NCBI RefSeq assembly: GCF_000003815.2
Contig: NC_049985.1
Span: forward strand, 11,269,710-11,333,709
Direction of reading: 5' to 3'
DNA from: Branchiostoma floridae
Taxonomy: Eukaryota; Chordata; Leptocardii; Amphioxiformes; Branchiostomatidae
Length of the DNA stretch: 64,000 bases
Both the position numbers and the translations under genes were made by a program. A model generated the notes under the pieces. It was not told where the DNA came from. It was given only the letters and a program-made list of their open reading frames with translations, and made no database searches. This document shows positions 1 through 11,300 of the stretch, in pieces. Position 1 is the first letter of the stretch. Each line of letters begins with the position of its first letter.

Positions 1-420
1 GCTTACGGCCAAAATATTTACAATAATTTTCATTTCATCGGAACATCATATGTGACACTTACACGTACATGAGAAGGGGCTATGCAGTTTTTTTGGACAC
101 TGTTACTCTATTATAGGTTAACTCTGCCAACGGTTCTGCGGCATCCACACCAACCTCACACGATGACACAATGGCAGCAACCACAACCCTACAGGGTAAC
201 TTCATACAGTTTAGATATAATCCACATATTTATGAAGTATGATACTATCTGTAATATGTATGGTACGATGCATCTATGTATGACACTATGTGTGTGTGTA
301 TGCATGGTGATAATATACTAGGATACCAGGCATTGAAATGATTTTTATTAAACATGTTACATGCAGACAAAAAGTTTTTTCTTGATATTTGATCAAGGAA
401 CTTTATTTTCGTTTATTGCA
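1..420. other. Non-coding lead-in, probable intron of the NHL gene
   Basis: No exon with convincing coding content is seen here. A short TG-rich run lies near 286-302. A pyrimidine-rich stretch ending in TTGCAG at 415-420 is a good splice acceptor for the exon that follows, so this stretch is most likely the 3' part of an intron whose upstream exons lie outside the window. Confidence 0.5.
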
Positions 421-1320
421 GATCCCCATGACAGAAACGTGAAGTCGGAAAAGATCGTCTTCAAAAGGAAGGCTATTGGATCATTAAATCGTGAAAAGTT
501 TTCCGATGTCCCATATGTCGCTGTATCTGCTGACAATAAGATCTTTGTGACTAGTGTCACTGGGCAGATCCAAATCTTCGCCATGAATGGGGCGTTCCTC
601 CACTTCTTCTCAACAGTGGTACCGGGCGAAAACATGCACAAAATAATGTACCCTTGTGGTCTTGCATTTGACCAAAAGGGTCATCTGTGGGTGGTGGGAC
701 GAGAAGGTAGCAAAGATCGTGATTCTCATTTCAATACGACCGTGGTGCAGTACAGTCCGGAGGGCCTGCCGCTGACCACGTTCCAGGTACGAACCTTTGA
801 ATCTGAGTGGAACAAACGCATGTATGATGCTGTGGGCACGGGCAACAACACAATCATCGTGACTGTGAATAACGATGTGAGGTCTGAAATTGTCATATTT
901 CTGCCAAACGGCTCGCTTTATCAAAGATTTGCAGTTAAAGACATTTCAGCCATCACTGCCGTGGTATCAGACAGAGATGGGAACATTCTTACTACAGACA
1001 GTTTAAATCACATTGCTCGGGTACTGAATCGCTCAGGACATGAGCTGTTTCAATTCGGAGGTTACGATCTCATGGGAAGCGACGAAGGTGTGTTGCGATC
1101 ACCGCACGGTATCTGTGTGGACACGTTTGGTCACATCATCGTGACAAACTATGGAAACGAACGGGTAGACATGTTCACACGCCTGGGAGAATTTGTCCGC
1201 ACTGTTGCTGATTCGATCATGGCGTGGAGCCTCGCCATTGGACAGGGTGGACAGTTGGTGGTAACTGACAGGTACCGACTGAGTGTAACAGTTTTTCCAC
1301 CTCAGACGGTACTTTCGTAA
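421..1320 (+). CDS. NHL-repeat protein, C-terminal exon (TRIM2/3/71-like)
   Basis: One 900-bp open exon begins after the acceptor at 415-420 and ends at TAA 1318-1320. The open frame continues upstream to an ATG at 361, but the acceptor makes 421 the likelier exon edge. The protein shows about five NHL-type blades: repeated hydrophobic-Gly-Asp/Gly-hydrophobic units such as [51 protein letters not shown] and [17 protein letters not shown] blades form a beta-propeller that binds RNA or protein and are often the C-terminal half of TRIM-NHL proteins. RING, B-box and coiled-coil exons are not in the window, so TRIM membership is inference from family habit. This is a partial gene; the product could also be a stand-alone NHL protein. 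Confidence 0.8.
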   Translation, partial: DPHDRNVKSEKIVFKRKAIGSLNREKFSDVPYVAVSADNKIFVTSVTGQIQIFAMNGAFLHFFSTVVPGENMHKIMYPCGLAFDQKGHLWVVGREGSKDRDSHFNTTVVQYSPEGLPLTTFQVRTFESEWNKRMYDAVGTGNNTIIVTVNNDVRSEIVIFLPNGSLYQRFAVKDISAITAVVSDRDGNILTTDSLNHIARVLNRSGHELFQFGGYDLMGSDEGVLRSPHGICVDTFGHIIVTNYGNERVDMFTRLGEFVRTVADSIMAWSLAIGQGGQLVVTDRYRLSVTVFPPQTVLS

Positions 1321-1551
1321 TGTTTGAACTTTGTGAAAGAGTTGGACTTTACCTTTTATGACAAACAATGTTTTAGTTCACTCTTCCCCCTGCTCTTTAA
1401 TGTAGAAGCAAACGAATCCCAAGAAATGGCTAACAATCTTGGAATCAATGTAAATATCTGTTATAGATTTATAAAGACTTCACACTTGACAACAACGGTG
1501 CCTCCGAAGGTTACATAACATAACGTTAGAGATTGAATCACAAACGAGAAG

Positions 1552-1850
1552 ATGTATCAATGGAGTGAGACAAAACTTCTTCGCACCACCCTTACAGAAA
1601 GGCTGATAAAGTACACAGGAGATGTGCTTAGAATGCCTGTGGATAGACACGCTAAAACAGCACTGCACTGGCAACCTTACAATGGAAAAAGAAAACGGAG
1701 AAGACCAAATTTACTAGTATGTTGGAGGCACATGCTACAGAGGGACCTTGGCAAATTGTGAATTAAGTGAAGGAAGCGGAAACCATTTGCCCAAAACTGG
1801 AGCCCAATGTGTTACCAGACACGGGAGGATCTAAGTCTAAGTCTAAGTTG
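1552..1850 (+). mobile_element. LINE 3' end fragment (reverse-transcriptase tail)
   Basis: The frame 1552-1761 encodes a short basic peptide with the pattern IKYTGDVLRMPVDR, ALHWQPYNGKRKRRRPN, and WRHMLQRDL. This is the typical C-terminal tail of non-LTR retrotransposon endonuclease/reverse-transcriptase polyproteins. It is followed by a short 3' region ending in a (TAAGTC)n run near 1829-1848, a typical LINE tail. Only the last part of the element is present, so it is a dead 5'-truncated copy. The exact clade was not determined. Confidence 0.7.
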
Positions 1851-3211
1851 CACTTGATATTTGATACAGCATATATGAAGGGATTCGCTGTTTTGTGGTA
1901 ATGAGTAAAGGGATAATGCTAATTATGAATGATAATGTTTACGTATTTTCTTGTTGCATAAGATAAAAAGTATTTAAAAAAACTCTGTTGATCGATATTC
2001 AATGTAGTATTCAATCATATGAAGGGTATTTGTTATTAGAGTCTGCTGGGTGTACAAAATTATCTTTCCTAGGTTTGGAAGGTACTTGTTCTTTTCCTAA
2101 TCACTCTCCGAGAAGTCATACAAACTTAATCACATTTCCAACCTTTCCGAAGGTACCTTATTTCTAAATCGCACAACTCCACAAAAGTTGTCTAATGTAT
2201 TTGTCATTTGAATTAAATCAGTACGACAGCTATTAGATGAACCTTTATCTGGATGACCCACCATGTGGAGATAACCACATGCCATTGTACCAAACAGGCC
2301 GTTCCATCCTATATTACATACATGTAAGCTAATTCATCAATCCGAACATTCGGCAAGTGCTCAATTGACGTGAAGCGTCTCCTCTTATTGTCGACATGTC
2401 ATATTGCTCTGCCATGTATTAATATTGCGCCCATCCCAGCATTTGATATAGTTACAGTGCTGATGCGTTACAGAGGCTCCGAGTAGCCCACCATGATGCC
2501 CTAAAAATCATCATGACGCAACCAAAGTCAACCAGCAACAGCCTGTTCTTTGTACACCCTCAACGCCAAGAGGCAAAAGCTGACACATTCCTTTTGTAGC
2601 TTGATCTCCAAGTAGGTCCTATGGTGGCATACGATAGTACTAGTCTCCTGAGCTGGTAAAGTATGGTAGCCGGCCTAGGAGTGTTCATTTTCCACCGAAG
2701 GCTATTATGAGACAATCTTTGGACGGATTTTACTATCTTATATGCCACCGGTAAATCTGCCTGGAGATTATTCTAGCTCGTCACCCGGTGTTGGAGAACA
2801 ACGTTTACAGGCCTCTACCTCACTCCGAGGCATTCTCTTCGAGTAGGTCGCAATACTGTCACCTGGTTTGCTCATTGTACATAATTATTTCCGTTCTCTT
2901 GTACGTATTTATGTGTTGAGAAAGTATGTATGGGTCATCCAGCCAGAGGTAAATAATAAAAAATTTACTGATGCAGTTAATATCATGTCTTTTCAATGAG
3001 GTAATAATTGTTCTGACTATCAAATCATCACTACATACATTTTCATTCTATTTTAGCATTGCTCGGTACGTGTGTCTTGTTAGGGCCCGATTACATATGT
3101 GGTATATATACAATGGTTACATGATCACAAACTGGAGTCACTCCTGGGATAGTCGTGTACTTGTGCAAAATTCAGTTACTTTAGTATCTGCTTTTCCAGT
3201 TTTGAAAAGGT
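1851..3211. other. Intergenic stretch, nothing recognised
   Basis: No exon, RNA gene or clear repeat boundary could be supported on either strand. Short open frames (for example on the minus strand at 2560-2748) show no recognisable domain or splice context. Confidence 0.4.
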
Positions 3212-3387
3212 TGTTTTGGATCCATGTCGGTGGATGGTTCTGTCACGATCTGCTTGAAATTCCTATGGCATAAAAATCGTACGACGATCACACGACCTAT
3301 TTGACCACGCCTAAGTTGTAGTTCGCTATGCCATAGGAATTTCAAGCAGATCGTGACAGAACCATCCACCGACATGGATCCAAAACA
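3212..3387. repeat. Perfect 61-bp inverted repeat (MITE-like fold-back)
   Basis: Bases 3212-3272 and 3327-3387 are exact reverse complements over 61 bp, separated by a 54-bp spacer. Perfect arms imply either a recent insertion or ongoing gene conversion. A CGATC/CACGAC-rich motif in the spacer (near 3277-3300) recurs just outside the right arm near 3483-3512, so the full element may reach about 3525. No transposase frame is present. It lies about 200 bp beyond the 3' end of the SELENBP1 gene. Confidence 0.85.
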
Positions 3388-3571
3388 GCATTTTGTGTAC
3401 CAAGAAAGTTGCGTACCAAGACGTCTCCTCAGTTGACAGCTGAGGAAACATACATTTTTGTCCTCCAAAATTCCCGAAGTTAGCGATCGCACGATGATCG
3501 CACGACTTATGTGAATGCACCTTAACGTGACACCGCCTTTACTGTGGACCTACTCGGGCTAACTCGGAGCT

Positions 3572-6500
3572 TCATAACCAGATGTCGGAGCTGCAGTCCC
3601 CGCCCGGGTAGCGCACCTCGTGTGCCAGGGCGGGTCCGTGCGGCTCCTGCCCGAAATCCACCAGGAAGGCAGGGTTCCGGGACAGCCCTCCAGCTTCTGT
3701 GTCCACATCGAGCTGAAACATCAGGGAACCCTCCCTGGTTGGTGGAGAGAAAGGCATGGATAACGTCACCAGTATGTAAATATGGTACAAAAGAATCTAG
3801 TCCAGAAAATAGTTATGGAATCCATAGCTAGTATACTCGAAGCATCCTAAGAATACGACCCTGTTTATCAGGCAATCCTGTGTTTTTATGTCTACATTTT
3901 ATCATTTAGAGCACGTTTTAAAATGTCCTTGAAATTGTACTTCATAATCTTATTTCCTATAAAAGTTGGCACGACAATCGCCTTCGTGAATATAAATTGA
4001 CTTCGGTGCATCAACGAAGGTCGGGCATCCAGGTAATATATAGAAGAAGAAGAAGAACTTGATTGCACGACAACTGTAGAGGATACAGTGTTTGGCAACT
4101 TGTACATACAATACATACAGAACAGTTTAACTACATGAGTTACTAGTATCAAAAAATCTAAGAGACTAATCTATTTTACAATAAGATATATGTTACTCAA
4201 GTTACACAACAAACTAGAGAGATTTTTTCTTACAAAATCTCGCCAATGCGTAACTAATATTTTATGTATTGGTAAGATTGACAATGCACTTTGACATAAA
4301 AGCAGTTCACAGCTGCATCTGAAGACCATTTTCAGAATGATTGCTTTTTCTAACTACTACTGTTGTCCCGCCTTACTTGATCATGTCCGGATAGAACTGT
4401 TTATCCCAGCTGCTGAACAGAGACGTGGTGACGTACAGACGCTTCCCGTCCAGACTGAGCTGCAGCATCTGCGGGGCGGATCCCTTCCTGCGCCGCCCGT
4501 TCAGCACCAGCGGGTCGGGCTGCTCCTCCAGCTCCGGGTCATGGGTCACGCGCACAGGACTGGCCTTGCAGATGCTGCCACCGAGGAATAGCTGTAGACA
4601 TGTGAAGGAAAACGGCGCCTTTTTAATTCCAAGTACAATCTATCCGGCTTCGCCAAATTAAAAGTAGCATTTTGATGGTCTAAGCCCATAGATCTTTTCC
4701 ACATCATGGTTGGAGGCTAGCGCCAATGGTGAACAAGATTAGTCGGCGAGGTTGCCCACTAGTCTTAAAAAGTCATCCTGACGATCCATTTTTTTTAATA
4801 AACATTTGAAAAGGTCATTATCTGCTCGGATACGAAGAGATGAGCGAACAAGATGGTTTCCAGGGTACGAACAACTTATATACTAAAGAGTGGTTGTGCC
4901 CGAAGTGGCTCCGAATGTGTGAATCGGCCTCCCCGAGTCAAAGACAAGAAACTTTAATTGTTTACTATATAATTCCTAACTCGTTACTCTTTGGGCACCG
5001 ACTGGCAGACTTCAAACTTAAAAGGTGAATATTCAAAGGTGAATAATCCAAACTAACGTTAATTCTTTTGATAAGGTAAGGGGGACACATTGATGAGGAA
5101 GATATATCTATTTATATATTTATTTATATATATATATTTATATATTTATATTTACCTGTCCAACCAGCTTCGGGTGGTTGCGGTCAGTGATGTCATATTG
5201 TCTGACGTCACCGTGTAGCCAGTTGCTGAAGTACAGGAACCGATCATCCATGGAGATCAGAATATCCGTGATCAGCCCTGGGGAAAATCAGGGAATATCG
5301 TAGTATGTACAAACGTTACAGGTGTTTTGGTGCTTCACGCTCGTCAAGATCATCCATTGACTTTGTGGATTAAAGAAGAGAAACCGATCTTCCTGTCTTA
5401 ATTTCTACCCAGTGGACCAAACATCACGGGTCTCATCCGTCCTTCGATCTTGGGACAACTATGTATGTCAGAATCATAGAAGTACGACGGCTATCATGTA
5501 CATGTATGTCAGAGTCATAGAAGTACAACCTTATATGTCAGAGTCATAGAAGTACAACCATGTATGACAGAGTCATAGAAGTGCAACCATGTATGCCAGA
5601 GTCATAGAAATACAACCATGTATGTCAGAGTCATAGAAGTACAACCATGTATGACAGAGTCATAGAAGTACAACCATGTATGCCAGAGTCATAGAAATAC
5701 AACCATGTATGTCAGAGTCATAGAAATACAACCATGTATGACAGAGTCATAGAAGTGCAACCATGTATGTCAGAGTCATAGAAATACAACCATGTATGTC
5801 AGAGTCATAGAAATACAACCTTGTATGCCAGAGTCATAGGAATACAATCATGTATGCCAGAGTCATAGAACAACCATGTATGTCTGAGAGTTGTTCAAAA
5901 TTCAGCTGCCTTGTAATGTCTTGACGGTCAGTTCTGGTAAACTTGAATGTCACTCACCTGGCATCTCAGGTAAGGCCCAGCCCTCCACATTTTTACTCGC
6001 AACGTCGATCACTTTCTCTGTGGCCCAGTCACCTTTCTACAGTGGATACGTCAAATTCAGCAAATATCACAATATTCTGAGGACATTGACAGGACAAAAA
6101 ATCATTTCTGAATATTATTTCAAAAGGAATCTATGAGCCTTTTTACATTTTGATGCCAACGGGCATACAACTACTGTATACGGTCTTGGGTCAGTATAGG
6201 AATTCATCAATGAATCGTCCTTACCGAAGATTTGTAGAACCTGAAGACACTGCTGCCCAGAGCACAGCCCACGTACCCTTGCGGTTCGTCCGGGTTGTGC
6301 AGGAACCTGACCTCCAATGGGATGGCGCCCTCTGGGCCGAGGTCAATGTCCTGGATGCGTCTGTGAGTTGTCCAGTCCCACACGTGCAGGCTCTGTCCGT
6401 ACAGACCTGGCGAAGTAGGACGATATGATTTGAATCGTAATCTTTCAAACACATGCTAGTGTGTTATGTACGTGTCCGTCATTTTCCCATAAGATCACAG

Positions 6501-9500
6501 ATCCGGCGGGTCTTCCATGAGGTTTTGGTCATTCATAGGCAAGCGAAACCGGTGCATATAGTTTTGTATTGTTATCAATATCAAAGTTTGCACTCTTTCG
6601 AAAGACATTTAAAAACGAATCGATTTGGCACTGTGCAATAATCTGACAGGCTTTTAGGCTTAGTTGATACAATTTTCGCTGTTCGACGCCTAATCGGTTC
6701 CCTTTCAATCAGAGAACGAGACATTCTGAATATGGACAGGAACGTGGTTCAATTAGCCTTCAGGCCACCAGCACTAATCTTTGGTACGTGTTGAAAGTGT
6801 ACAGAATCTATGCCACCTGTCCTTTGCGTCATATGATATATATAACTAGATACGAGTATATAACCTCACCTGGACGTGATGCTCTATTTGAGGGCCTTGT
6901 CCAGTAAACTATTGAGATTGAGATTGAGATATAGCAGCCTATTGCAATAATTCACACAACACGTTCACCACCGTACCATCCTTGTAGTGTTGAGGGTTGA
7001 AGCCGTGTTGAAACAGTTTGGGGTGTCCCCACTCCGTACTGATCATGACGTTATGTCTGGGCTGGTACCAGAAGTCGTACCCGAACTCCGTGTCGTCTTC
7101 CTCCTCACACCACGTTCCCTTCAGCTCAAAGGTATCTCCGTCAAGCAAAATAAAGCCTCCTGAAAAAGACGTAGCATGTAGAAAATGCTAGTAAGTTTTC
7201 TTCTCTACTTGCTCTACATTTTCTCATATGGTCATATTCGTTTTGGCCACCATAATCAGATTTTTTTGCAGAAAATGAAGGCATAACAAACTTAGAGAAT
7301 AAATGAAAATCAAAGAAAATCACAAACTTCTGTACCTCTACCATTTCCACAGGGATCCCCTATAGTGCTGATCATGACCTCCCCGCTGGCCAGACAGTGT
7401 GTGTTGTGGGGGTTAGCAAGCCTCACCTTCTCCAGTAGTTCACACGCCTCCACTGTCTGTACATGAGATGCAGGGAATACTCGATTTACACTCGGAAATA
7501 TTTTCAGTGTTAATACACTGTAGAAGTAAGCCTTTGATGAACATTTCATTACAATTCGTAGTCTCCTCAATTGACTCACGACCTGGACAATCACGGTTTC
7601 TGATAAATTACCAGTCGGCCACCTCTGACCTCTACTTCCTGCCACTACGGAAATTTTGACCTTTGAGGTCATCTTTCCACCCACTCCTTTCCTGCCACTC
7701 TACTGGCAGTGTATTGAAATAAATTAGACACACCAACAGAAACAAACATACACATTAAAAACGATGACATCGTACAAAGAGTCAACCAAAATGACCGAAC
7801 TGTAATTACGCTAGCCACCTTGTGAATTCGAGGAGCTCTTGGACTGGTTCCCGTGTCAATGACGTATATGCGGCTGGACGTCAGACCGGGACAGATCAGG
7901 CGGTTGCGACATTTGCTAGGGTCGTCAAAACACGAGCTGCAGGCGTTCCACCCCGTGTGGTGCAGCTCATCCTTCATGTACGGCATCTCCAGGCGGTGGA
8001 TCACCTAAAAATTAAACATAACAATTACTATAGTAACAAGTTAGAATTCGTGCTTTGAAGTCTTGAAATACATGTAGTTTGTTGTGGAAGTACTGTGACG
8101 AGAGTATGGTGTTGAAGTCAATGGAAACACACGTGTCCGCTATATAATCTATATTGACATTGTAGGTTATATAGTTCACGTATAGCCTGATTAAAGCGCG
8201 CTTATAGCGGCCCGCCCAACATTGGGCCAGTTACAGTCCTGGACAGCGGAGTTTGCCTTACACCGACTAGTCTACGTCAGAGCCTGGTCATATTAGTCGG
8301 ACAATCTTCGTACGATCACAAAGCGGGGGCATCCTTGGAATGGTCTTGTATGTGTTGTACATACAAAAGTCTACATTTAACCGATGTTACCAAAAAGGCT
8401 GTCCTTTGACCCTTGTCGCAGGTTAGTTCCGTCCCAGCATACTTGAAAATCCTTTAATAATTCAAAATCGCCCTACGGCGAATGTTGTCGCGTCGTAATA
8501 TCCCCCTGACATTAGGCGAAAATCGCTCGGACGACGAGTCTGCGAGCTCTAAATTATGAGGAGGCATGACCCTGACGGCTGAAGGGGGGAACTCTGCCAT
8601 TTCTTAGTCAATCTTTATACTCCCCTGACATTAGNNNNNNNNNNNNNNNNNNNNNNNNNNNNNNNNNNNNNNNNNNNNNNNNNNNNNNNNNNNNNNNNNN
8701 NNNNNNNNNNNNNNNNNNNNNNNNNNNNNNNNNNTCTCTGTTTTCTCTTTTCAGAGGTCCAAAATAATTAACTGTTTCAACGTCCGTACGTGGTGAGATA
8801 GATTGACCAGTAAGACAAGTAAGATAGCGCAACCGTTGAGCATTATTTTTCTGCACTTTTTCACCTATTCGGCAGCGTACATGTACATCGTCGCATGGAA
8901 GCAGCAGATTCCTTGACGCACCTGCATGGACATGTAGATTTGTTACAACGTATACGAGCGATCGCGATGATGTCACGGTCACGCAGTGGTAGGCAAAAAG
9001 CAGGTGTTTGGCAAAAGGTTGATTTACATAATAACTTACCTGCGGAATCTCAAAGCCGACGAGACTGGTAACCTGAGTGACAACACTATAACCGCTGACC
9101 CCTTCCACAGATCGTCATTCTCAACTAGTTTTTCTGGTACGTCATAACTTGTCACTAACAAAGGTTCCCGTTTTAACACAGTCTGACCTTCTGAGACCAG
9201 AGGTGTTACTGTGTGACTCTGAGGCTTTTCATTGACGTCATACTGATAACAATTTGAATCCTCCGACGACCATGTTGGCGGGTAATTGAATTAAGCAGGA
9301 GCATCTTCGCTGTAATCCAACAGTGGCGCAGGTGGCGCCAAATAAAAAGCTTGTGTACTGTATATATATATCGCGCCCCTAGCGGCCGGCCCTACACTTG
9401 CCGTCACCCTGGGGGTCATCAGATTGAAAAAGGTCGTCACCGTAACACACCAGCCACTCAGAAACTGTGTCCCCCATGTCATGAAAATATCGAAGATGAA

Positions 9501-10353
9501 TTCCGCTTTGTTATGAAATGTCCTACCTACAATTAAGAGAGAGATCTAGAGAAACATTGTTTAAGAATATTAGAACCAAAACACACTCTTACTGGTACAC
9601 AGAACGATATCCTCCATACACTGCTAACATGTTCAGCTCATATATCCGTCTACGTAGGTCAGTTTCTTTATACTGTATTCCAAATGCGAGACCAGATCAC
9701 TCATACAAATACAAATGTATATAACTTTATTGCACAACAATTGTACGAGGTACAAAGTATGGCATCTACATAACTACAGTTCTATAGCTTAACTAACTAA
9801 TACAGGAGTTGTAGTATGGGATAAGCTTCTTACAATCATTGGAAGCTTTTACAATCAGTTGAGGAGTTTCTAATATCCAAACCCTCTTTGACATATTTTC
9901 CTATATCTGCCATGCAGGGATTGTCACTTGTCATGATGTATTTGAATTTGCACTTCAGGTCCATTGAGATAAATCCTTGTGCATAAAATGACAACCTTCT
10001 GTATAGAGAATTGCGTATTTCAGAATATTTGGGACATACAATCATAAAGTGATATTCGTCTTCAATTAACTCTGGACAGAATGGACAAACCCTCTGGTCG
10101 ATAGGGATTTTTTTTAATCTCCCGGTTTCTATATTTAATTTGTGACAGCGGTTCCAAAATAATGAATCCATTCTTAGTCGTCAGCAGGGTCATGCCTCCT
10201 CGTAATTTCGAGCTCGCAGACTCGTCGTCCGAGCGATTTTCGCCTAATGTCAGGGGAGTATAAAGATTGTCATCATAACTTGTCCTACCTTACTGTACGT
10301 AGGTGAATCCGGATTCACGTCCACAGTCGCAAGGTAGTCTGGTTTATCAATGC
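3572..10353 (-). CDS. SELENBP1: Selenium-binding protein 1 / methanethiol oxidase (N-terminal exon missing)
   Basis: Nine minus-strand exons, in coding order: 10289-10353, 7819-8004, 7336-7456, 6977-7159, 6225-6406, 5958-6036, 5156-5277, 4377-4591, 3572-3734 (TGA at 3572-3574). All have GT-AG edges and matching phases. They encode about 437 residues and cover the family from DYLATVDV to the very C-terminus, [18 protein letters not shown]. Other family-typical blocks are [84 protein letters not shown] and [19 protein letters not shown]. The family is a cytosolic beta-propeller enzyme that oxidises methanethiol to hydrogen sulfide, hydrogen peroxide and formaldehyde. About 35 N-terminal residues, with the CxxC-type start, are not found; that exon should lie upstream (above 10353). 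The intron 8005-10288 holds a large repeat insertion and a gap. Confidence 0.95.
5101..5155. repeat. AT-rich simple repeat abutting a splice donor
   Basis: A run of TATATTTA-type repeats fills the intron side of the SELENBP1 exon 5156-5277 up to the GTAAAT donor. It makes the first ~50 nt of that intron almost pure A/U. Confidence 0.8.
5461..5890. repeat. 29-bp minisatellite, about 14 copies
   Basis: Tandem units of about 29 bp with core CAGAGTCATAGAARTRCAAC and variable TATGTC/TATGAC/TATGCC starts run through the intron between SELENBP1 exons 5156-5277 and 5958-6036. Variants at two or three positions alternate along the array, which suggests higher-order duplication of unit pairs. Confidence 0.9.
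6868..6934 (+). repeat. Possible LINE 3' tail with (TTGAGA)n
   Basis: A segment reading GAGGGCCTTGTCCAGTAAAC is followed by ATTGAGATTGAGATTGAGAT. This resembles the 3' end plus short tandem tail of CR1/L2-type LINEs. It lies in the SELENBP1 intron just before exon 6977-7159. Assignment rests on pattern only. Confidence 0.35.
8635..8734. other. Assembly gap (100 N)
   Basis: Exactly 100 N, a conventional placeholder for a gap of unknown size. It interrupts the second left copy of the inverted repeat, so the assembly probably broke on this repeat. Confidence 0.98.
9420..9724 (+). pseudogene. LINE polyprotein C-terminal zinc-knuckle fragment
   Basis: The frame ending at 9536 contains [20 protein letters not shown], the CxxC...EDExxF...C pattern found at the C-terminus of many animal non-LTR reverse transcriptases. 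After a frameshift near 9530 another frame continues to 9724 with the usual weakly conserved tail. Shift and stops show a dead copy. Confidence 0.6.
9836..10171 (-). pseudogene. LINE polyprotein C-terminal fragment, opposite orientation
   Basis: A 111-codon minus-strand frame carries [24 protein letters not shown] followed by a helical tail, the same zinc-knuckle tail type as the fragment at 9420-9724 but in the other orientation and clearly diverged from it. It starts directly inside the right inverted arm. No upstream reverse-transcriptase core (such as YxDD) is present. Confidence 0.65.
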
Positions 10354-10659
10354 CTGGTGGGGCACAGGAGAATTACAATATAAACCGATCAATTACAATG
10401 AGTTGTGTGATTGCCCTACGAACGTCAAGGCTCTTTATGCATATGGTTGAAATGTAATTTTCTTGCTTGTAATGCTTGTTCAATGTAGAAAGAGAGGAGA
10501 GTTTGGAATTGGTTCATAACTGTACTATTATCGATAAAATTTTGTTGTTCAACGGTATGTAGCCCTGTATGTAGTACTATTGTCTGTATATCTATTAGTT
10601 GTTGTTGGTTGTCCCCTTATGTATTTTATAAGAATCTCTATTCGGCTTTCTATGCACTA

Positions 10660-10960
10660 GTAAGCCTGTGTTTACACAACCTCTCGCTGGCTGGGGTTAA
10701 TGAATGAATTTTACTCACACTGTACCTTGTGCGATCGTTGAGGATGTAAAATGTTGATTGGTAAAAGCGCCGGCTAATGAGGTTCTTTCGTTCATAGATC
10801 TCATATCTCCCTGACGTGCATATGTTTAGAGCTTTTGAAAACTCTTGATTCATTCATAATATCACGAATTCGTCTTTCGGAAGGGACGTAAAACGGGGGT
10901 CCCGTGTTCGAGGAGGTGCATCAAGCACGTAAATCAGTCTCATTACTCAGAAATTGGGTA
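10660..10960. repeat. Dispersed repeat, possible SINE pieces
   Basis: The segment near 10667-10697 (CCTGTGTTTACACAA then CTCGCTGGCTGGG) recurs almost unchanged at about 61662-61690. Nearby 10873-10925 (CGGAAGGGACGTAAAACGGG...) looks like the body of a common short interspersed repeat. Limits are uncertain. Confidence 0.45.
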
Positions 10961-11199
10961 CCTGCTGGCTGCAAATAATACACCACATATATCAATATAC
11001 ATGTAATTTAGATGAGGTTGCAATCAGCATTATCTGTTTGCATTGGAAATTAAATTACCACAAATGGAAATTAACATATAATTTGAATTTTATTGTTCAC
11101 CAAATACCATCACAATCCATCCTAGCAATCCCAATGGAGTACACCAGGAAACACCCAATAAATAACACACACTCAAAGACACGCTTTGAAAACAATACA

Positions 11200-11300
11200 T
11201 TACCTTCGTATTCACGGAGGTAATAATCATCGGTGTGAGACCTCCTTTGATTGCACGGTGACCTTTGACATCCAAGATGGCGGTTAGGTAAGTTGTTGGA
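11200..11300. promoter_or_regulatory. Candidate first exon / divergent promoter region
   Basis: On the plus strand ATGGCGGTTAG at 11277-11287 is followed at once by GTAAGT, a strong donor, so it could be the first coding exon (M-A-V-...) of the RNF14 gene downstream. On the minus strand a candidate donor (AAG then GTAATG, near 11203) suggests the 5' exon of SELENBP1 begins nearby. CpG-containing sequence follows at 11300-11550. I infer a shared promoter; no transcript evidence is available. Confidence 0.35.

Larger units (their letters stand above)
8503..10270. mobile_element. Composite insertion bounded by inverted ~70-bp repeats
   Basis: A segment at 8503-8575 (beginning CCCCTGACATTAGGCGAAAA) returns as a close reverse complement at about 10184-10257. 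A second direct copy starts on the left at 8608 and runs into the N gap after 27 bp. Between the arms are LINE C-terminal fragments in opposite orientations. The whole block sits in one SELENBP1 intron. It could be a DNA element that captured LINE pieces, or nested insertions of the same repeat in both orientations. Confidence 0.6.

Noticed and set aside
3277-3512. CGATC/CACGAC clusters as a possible CRISPR-like or protein-binding array
   Set aside because: Only two irregular copies exist and they belong to the fold-back element; CRISPR arrays are not expected in animal DNA.
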